A DNA stretch of 64,000 nucleotides from Phaffia rhodozyma. Lineage: Eukaryota > Basidiomycota > Tremellomycetes > Cystofilobasidiales > Mrakiaceae. A program made the translations under genes and the position numbers. Positions 57,938 through 64,000 of the stretch are shown piece after piece. How positions within the stretch are numbered: the first letter of the stretch is position 1; every line of letters begins with the position of its first letter. The notes under the pieces are model-generated. The model saw only the letters and a list, made by a program, of their open reading frames with translations. It ran no database searches and was not told the DNA's origin. The DNA lies in contig JACGZH010000003.1 in assembly GCA_014706385.1 (NCBI GenBank), positions 761,501 through 825,500 on the forward strand, given 5' to 3'.

Positions 57938-59297
57938 ATGTCGGCAGAAGATAGAAAGTTTTCAACAAACCGAGATATCCTTCCAGATCAGAACTCGTCA
58001 TATGTAGGTCGACGTTCTCGTCGAAGTGTTCTCAGCTTGTTGAAACAAGACTGACTTGTCGCGCCTTGATTCTATCTGGTCTCTTAGGGAACCCAAGAAT
58101 ACTGGGACAAGCGGTATGGTACTGAGGCTCCGGAAACAGCGTTCGACTGGTTTTTGAAGTACGTATATTCTTCCTGCAGTCCAACATGCTCAGAAGTGAT
58201 AGGAGATTGATTGCTGATGTGAACAATATCTTGATTTAGACCCGAGCAGTGCTTGCCTTTGATGTACGGCTCTCGCTTTGGTCTACTCTATCAACTTGAA
58301 GCAGCATCGTTGACTTTCCATTCCTTTGCGTTTACACAGGAGAGATCTCATTCCTTCTAAGGAAAGCCGAATCCTCATGCTCGGCTGTGGAAATAGCGCA
58401 TTAGGAGAAGCTGTAGGTGATAGTTAACGAATATCACGTTCTGGTGCTCGAGATATCGTATACACTAAGCTCTTCTTACCTATGTTGCTTTCAAAAGATG
58501 TATGACGAGGGCTGGAGGAATATCGTGAACATCGACTATTCAGGAACGTTGATCCAGAACATGAAAGCTCTTCACTCGGAGACCCGTCCAGAGATGGAAT
58601 GGCTCGAAATGGATATCCGGAAGCTTGATTTCCCCGACGGTGTCTTTGATATTGCGCTGGATAAAGGTGATACTCTCTTCTTTTCTTCAAAGTTTTTCAG
58701 TATCGACTGACTTGAACTTACTTCTCTGAACCCAGGAACTATGGAGTGGGTATCCTAACTTCCTCGGTTGATCATGTTTCAAAGTCTAACCATATTCATC
58801 TCACAACTCAAATAATCATAGCGCCATGATCACCGAGAAAGGAGACGTTTGGGTGAGTCTATCAGTTTTTGGAATGTCCTCTGTCTGTCAGGATATACGC
58901 TCATCAGAAGCGCTTTGGATCACTCCAGAACCCTTCGGAGGAGGTTCAGAAGAACTGCAACGCAGAGGTCGACGAGGTCATCCGGTACGTTCTCCTCCCT
59001 CCCTTTGTTTGAGCCATCCCCTTGAGATACCCTGTGTAGCGAACCTCATTTTGTTCATCTTGACCATTTTACAGAATCCTCAAAAATACTACATCCGCGA
59101 AGTTCATTTATCTGACGTTCGGCCAACCCCATTTCAGAAAAAGATATCTCAAGAGGGAAGGGTAAGTCTATTCTGCTTGCATCATATCTTCCCCTGCCAT
59201 CGAAATTATCTATCCTAGTTTCATCTGACGTTGCGCTAGAACTAACCTCTACACGTTGTTCTGGAATGATCTGGATTGGGTGTGGGTTGACCTGTAA
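57938..59297 (+). CDS. eEF1A-lysine-methyltransferase-like SAM methyltransferase
   Basis: This is a seven-beta-strand SAM-dependent methyltransferase of the EEF1AKMT4/METTL13-N type. ATG 57938 begins MSAEDRKFSTNRD, spliced to GTQEYWDKRYGTEAPETAFDWFLK. SAM-binding motif I is ILMLGCGNSALGEAMYDEGW. Next is VNIDYSGTLIQNMKA (post-I acidic residue), then MDIRKLDFPDGVFDIALDKGTMDAM. The last two blocks are the signature of this family (DxRKLxFPxxxFDxVxxKGTLDAL). The C-terminal part (DEVIRILKNTT, FIYLTFGQPHFRKRYL) ends EGTNLYTLFWNDLDWVWVDL at TAA 59295-59297. Splicing uses about nine introns and a 10-nt micro-exon at 58736-58745. Target and residue are inferred from family only; fungal members of this branch are less studied. 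Confidence 0.82.
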
Positions 59298-59662
59298 ATC
59301 AGTTGGGACTTGGAAGTAAGAGACGTCGGGGATGGAGTAGGATTCAACTACTTCTTATATGTACTCACTCGAAGCACGAAACCATGAATGAAATTTGAAT
59401 TCCAATCATGTCCACTCTTCGTCCATTATGCTTGACTAAGTTTTCCTTCTTCTCGCTCCTCACGCCCTCGTCATACGCTCGCTTAAGAATGTATTGTCTG
59501 TGTGTATTGAGCAAACTAGAGCATTGAGATAATTGCCCGTACATCTTACCGTGCAAAGCAGATTAGTTTTTAGACCGCCAATATTATTTAGCTCAATATA
59601 ACTTTTCGATACATTCGTTCAGCTACACCTTCTATCCGACACTCCAACCAGATATTCTCATC
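59298..59662. other. Intergenic, PUS1 upstream region
   Basis: About 365 bases between two plus-strand genes. No gene or motif of note is seen. Confidence 0.55.
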
Positions 59663-62401
59663 ATGGAATCGCAGTCTGAGCCTTCTGTCAAACGGTCAAG
59701 GGAATCTTCTCCTGTCATTAACCCTGTAAACCAGTCCAGCCTGTCTTCGTCTGCCTCGACAAATGCTTCGACAGCTGCCTCAACGGCTCCCTCCTCACCG
59801 AAGAAGGTCAAACTAGATGAATCTGTATCCTCAGCCGAGCCATCTGCACCTGCCGAATTATCTGTACCAACAGACTCAGTCGCCCTGACTTCTGCTCCTT
59901 CTGAAGTAATTGAAGAGAAGAAGGAAGATAACAGAGGCAAGAGACAGAAAGGACGAGGTGGAAACGGCCCTGGTGGAAAACCTGGAAAGAATGGTGGAGG
60001 CGGAAGGGGCAAGTATCAAGGTAGAGATCGAAACGCGGAGGGTGATGATACCCAGAATGGAGAAGGTAAAGATGGGCAACCCAAGGCAGACAGATTGCCC
60101 AAGAAGAAGACAGCAGTTCTGATCGGGTGAGAACCTTTCCTTGTTCTCTTTTTGCCTATGGACATATCCTCTACTGAATATACTTAGACTGACGTTGTTG
60201 GCTGTTCTGTGACATTCGGTGTGGTAGGTTCTCGGGAACGGGTTACAAGGGCATGCAAATGTAAGCATATTCTCTCATCGATGCGGAAACTGTCTAGAGT
60301 ACTCAGTTGATCAGCGCTTCTTCGTGAATCAATCTTATCAGTCAGAAGGATGTTAAAACCATCGAGGGAGTCTTATTTGACGCGTTCGTCAAGGTCTGTA
60401 GATTCAACCTACTCATCCTAGTGAATGCGTCATACAATTTTCTGAATGTATCCTCATTTTTTCTGTCATGAAGGCCGGAGCTGTCTCTCAGGACAATGCA
60501 GATGATGCTACCAAGGTCGGTGAAATATTGAGGAATACGAAGATATCAACGTCATTTATACTGAACTCGTCACTTTCTTTGATACCCAGGTCGCGTTATC
60601 CCGCGCGGCCAGAACCGACGCGGGCGTCCATGCTGCTGGAAACGTCGTCTCCCTTAAGATGATCACTGTCATTCCTGGAGTAGAAGATCTCACGGCCAAG
60701 ATCAATGAATACCTACCCGAGCAGATTCGGATGTGGGGTTTCGTGAGAGTTCAGAACGCTTTCAACTCTAGAACGTATGTCTTCATCGTGTCCGCGCCAA
60801 GATGTCTTCTCGCATTTTGAAATCTCAGATGTCTGTCCTAACGTTTCTTTTGACACACTCTCAACAGTGCTTGCGATTCTCGAATGTATGAGTACCTCCT
60901 CCCGTCTCACATCTTCCTTCCTCCTCGCCCAGGTTCGGAACTCGGCAAGACCATTAAACGAACATCTTTCACTAAGCCTGACGGGACTCCGCTAACGGAA
61001 CTCTCCTCAACAATCATTAACTCGGAGGAACACCCTTTTTGGAAAGAATATGGAACGGAGGAGCTGTCGTTCGTAGAGGATATCAAGAAGCGGAAAGCTT
61101 GGAGAGTCGATTCAGATACTATCGAACGGGCAAGAGCAGCTGTCAAGTTCTACGAGGGTACACAGTCAGTGTTCAACATCATCAACACTTCAAGATACTA
61201 TGGCTGCGCTAAAAGATGTGTTTGAATTCAATCATACAGCAACTTTCATAACTTTACTGTAGAGAGGAGTTTCCAAGATAGAGCAGCTCAGAGATTTATG
61301 ATCAAGTTGGAGGTAAATGAGACATACTCCGACATGGTCCTATTCATGTTGCAACGCTTACTTGTGCGCTTTCTGGCAGGTCAAAGATCCGGTTGTCGTG
61401 AATGGTACCGAGTGGGTTTCTGTTCGATTCCATGGTAAGTATAGATCTTTTCCGTTTTCGAACTTATAAGCTGAGATTCGAAACTTATCAGAAGTTATGT
61501 TTCTTTGCCAGGTCAAAGTTTCATGCTGCATCAGATTCGAAAGATGATCTCTCTCGTAATCTTGGTGACTCGTACTGGTACTCCTCCTACACTAATCCCT
61601 GAATGCTATGGTACGTCCTGCTCCACCATGATATTCGTTGGCATTACTAAGGCGCTTCAGTTGGCTAAATCTGTATGCTTGTACGTGTAGGTCCCCGGAA
61701 GATCCACATTCCGAAGGCTCCTCCTCTTGGTCTTTTGCTTGAGCAGCCGCTATTCCACTCGTACAACACTACTGTAGAGAAAGGCCAGAAATTTGTAGCC
61801 GCTAAGGAGACCGTCAATTTCGAACAGTACCGGGAAACAATCGACGCTTTCAAGATGCGATATATATACGAAGCACTGAGAAAAGAAGAGGAAGAGACCG
61901 ACACGTGAGTCTGACTCTGCTCATAGACATCATCTACGATCTATTTACCATAAAGAGTGGAAAGTTGCAAGTGTACTAATTTCCTCCTTTTATAAACATA
62001 TAAGTTTTGCTAAATGGCTGGCCTGCGTCAGTAAATTTTAAAAAGCTCGACACTCATAAAGCAGTGTATCTAGCCACAGGATCTTATCTCTGATTCTTGT
62101 TTCCTTCTGTCTGAATAGGTTGATAACTTTATTGGTCCAGACTTTGAGTACTTGAAGTGAGTCGTAATGACTACCGTTGTATCTTTGCCTTCCTTTAACT
62201 ACATGTCTGACGCCTTGCTTTTTCCACTCCGTAAGTTCTACGGGAACAATTCCGGAAGCTGCTGTTCGAACCGCCGGGCATCGTCGTCGAAGAAGCATCG
62301 GAGACGGAGATAAGCCTGCGGGTCTGACAAACGATTTGGAAGAGAGCGACGACGAGCAAGTCGACAAAGGTGCTTTGAAGAGGGGAGAGTTGGAGGGTTG
62401 A
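59663..62401 (+). CDS. PUS1: tRNA pseudouridine synthase Pus1
   Basis: Pus1 is a nuclear and mitochondrial TruA-family enzyme that makes pseudouridine at several tRNA sites (27, 34, 36 and others) and in some snRNA and mRNA. ATG 59663 opens an unusually long, low-complexity N-terminus: Ser/Ala-rich, then a Lys/Gly/Arg-rich basic segment with a likely nuclear signal. The catalytic core starts [18 protein letters not shown]. The catalytic Asp is in [20 protein letters not shown]. Other motifs are [48 protein letters not shown] and [13 protein letters not shown]. The C-terminal part is charged ([23 protein letters not shown]), reached by an exon join near 62156-62232. The end is TGA 62399-62401. 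Several introns of 60-110 nt interrupt it. Confidence 0.92.
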
Positions 62402-62661
62402 AATTGATATCTGAAGACACACCCCATATAGATCTACAGATCGTCATGAATACAGACGATATTTTAAGTCGAGAAAAGCAAATAAGGAGATAATTGATTC
62501 TAGCAGCCGTCTGTCGTTGAAAGATGATGTCAAAAAGAATGAGCCGTCGGTCTCCATGGTGACGAGAGATCCAAATACAGTCTCAATTTCAGAGGATAAG
62601 ATGTTGGCAGTTTCTTCTTTACCATCGATCCGTCATCAAGCTATTGGCCATATCCATATCA

Positions 62662-63664
62662 ATGGCCACATCTACAACTACCCGGCCTGCTCCTTCCCGA
62701 GCACCTCTTTCTCCGTTTGATCCTGGATCCCCTTACTCGTCTCGTCCTGTGCCCGGCTCGGTCGTAACTTTTCAACGAGGTCCCCTCCTTACCCGTCTTA
62801 AGATCAATTCTTGTGCCCTCCTCGTTCTTGTCCTTTTTCGAACAACATCGTTCTACTTCTCATGGAGAGCGTTCTTATTCAGACATACCGGAATGAACAG
62901 AGATTGGATCAACTTTGGAGAAACGGTCTTGGTCGCGTTGTTGATCGGAAACGCGGTCGTTGCCTGGAACGATTTGAGAAAAGTGATAGCTCAGCCAAGT
63001 GTTGGAGGTTCAGGGTTCACCCGGGGGTCGGCAGGTCGTGGGACGCCTATAAAGAGTCTTTCTAAACAGGTGCGAGAAGCTGTTATTCATCCACATGATG
63101 GAAGTCGATTACTGACTCGTGCTCTTCTGTCTATCTGCTTGTTGGGTGGCCGAAATTGTGAAATCCATTTCCTATGACTAAATTTATATTGAGACCCTTA
63201 AACAGACTCGGCCTAACCCAATCGCTCCCTCGCCTCTCACTGTTCCTCTGACTGCTACATCATCTCTTCCTTCCCTTGCACTGTCTACCTCGCTCTCTTC
63301 CCGCATTCTCCAGTCAACACCGACTAAACAATTGGCCGGGTCATCTGCTTCGATCGCTTCTCTTCAGTCTAAGCGATATTCTCTTCCTTTATCCCAATCT
63401 GCGCCCCCCTCTTCTTCCCCTGGTGATGCTACTGCCCCTATATATCCTCAACAGACATCACCGTCTCCATCTCTCAAGTCAATCTTGGCGAACTCGACTA
63501 ATTCTCCAAAACAGCCTCTGACCAGGTCAACCATGCTTTCACAGAGTACGACCAGCAGTTCTGGTCATCCAGAGGAGACAGGCGAGATTGACGGCAGTCC
63601 GCTCAAGGTGTGGAAGATGAGGCATTCACTCAACAAAAGCATGAACGGATCAGAATTTTACTAA
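62662..63664 (+). CDS. Two-TM nuclear-pore-like membrane protein (Pom34 candidate)
   Basis: Two exons: 62662-63069 and 63206-63664 (TAA), giving about 288 residues. Hydrophobic segments are INSCALLVLVLFRTTSFYFSW and INFGETVLVALLIGNAVVAW, joined by a short loop (RHTGMNRDW). A Pro/Ser-rich N-terminus precedes them, and a long disordered Ser/Pro/Thr tail follows, with many SP and TP sites and the end MRHSLNKSMNGSEFY. Two adjacent helices, the length and the phospho-site-rich tail resemble fungal Pom34, a pore-membrane nucleoporin. The similarity is by architecture, so the call is tentative. ATG 62662 was chosen over an upstream TTG. The gene is tandem after PUS1. Confidence 0.5.
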
Positions 63665-64000
63665 ATTATCGTCATAGTTGATCGGATACTATGGCGAACT
63701 CTTACAGGCATAGACCAAGGAGGGACTTCATCGTGACGCACCTTTTCTGACGATAGGAACAAATATAGAGAAGAGCATATAGATATCAAAGAGAACTATG
63801 GAAGGGATTTGGTTACACAGATGGTGAGACGACCAGATAGAGAATGAGTGGTAACAATCTCAGGGTTGCAAATACCATGGAAATGTTGCTAGTTTCAATC
63901 GCCCGGAAGGAACATATTTGTTTTTAGGCTAGACAAAGATCGTTACACTACATCGGAAGAACACTAATAAGGGATGCGAAGTAAAGAAAGAGGGAGGAGG
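63665..64000. other. 3' flank, window end
   Basis: About 335 bases, A-rich after 63760. No start or coding frame is seen; the next gene must lie beyond the window. Confidence 0.55.

Overview
The window is nuclear DNA of a basidiomycete yeast, almost certainly Phaffia rhodozyma (Xanthophyllomyces dendrorhous; Tremellomycetes, Cystofilobasidiales). The basis is the geranylgeranyl diphosphate synthase at 38222-40271. Its spliced protein, including a Ser-rich insertion, reads like the astaxanthin-pathway CrtE of that species as I remember it; I could not run an alignment. Genes are dense, on both strands, and cut by many short GT-AG introns (mostly 50-130 nt, pyrimidine-rich). Intergenic stretches are 0.2-0.9 kb. 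There is no operon, prophage, CRISPR array or intact transposon.

Layout. 1-4435: end of an unrecognised Ser-rich gene (+), then MPP10 (-). 4931-7230: NLE1/RSA4 (-). 8030-9091: an orphan Ser-rich/acidic protein (+). 9864-13568: a FetB/ALS3-type (UPF0014) membrane protein (-) divergent from ribosomal protein eL15 (+). 14029-18669: phosphatase PP5 (-) divergent from an aldo-keto reductase (+). 19536-22519: a degenerate Pumilio-repeat protein (+). 23144-26420: CPSF30/Yth1 (-) divergent from dynamitin (+). 26778-30867: SNARE Sec9 (-) and cargo receptor Erv46 (-). 31668-37768: a HECT ubiquitin ligase with an LSD1-type zinc finger (+). 38222-40271: crtE (+). 41104-51479: a J-domain protein (-) and the large GCN1 gene (-). 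52240-52935: decayed short-chain dehydrogenase pieces (-). 53207-63664: elongin-A-like (+), Arp9 (-), an eEF1A-lysine-methyltransferase-like protein (+), PUS1 (+) and a two-TM Pom34-like protein (+).

Function. Most genes are housekeeping. Three belong to ribosome production (MPP10 in the small-subunit processome, NLE1 and eL15 in the 60S). GCN1, PUS1 and the eEF1A-type methyltransferase belong to translation and its control. Others serve membrane traffic (SEC9, ERV46, dynamitin) and nuclear gene expression (CPSF30, elongin A, ARP9). CrtE supplies GGPP for carotenoids.

I see no convincing undescribed multigene system. The best leads are: an array of GGTTCG motifs plus an inverted repeat upstream of crtE; the LSD1-finger/HECT fusion with a repeated WDxLL motif; a Sec9 whose second SNARE motif appears to carry His at the zero layer; micro-exons of 8-28 nt at gene ends that gene finders would miss; a TAACCCTAAC box shared by promoters; and a rearranged SDR relic. 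Exon joins were made by eye from splice consensus and family conservation, so outer boundaries are firmer than each internal junction.
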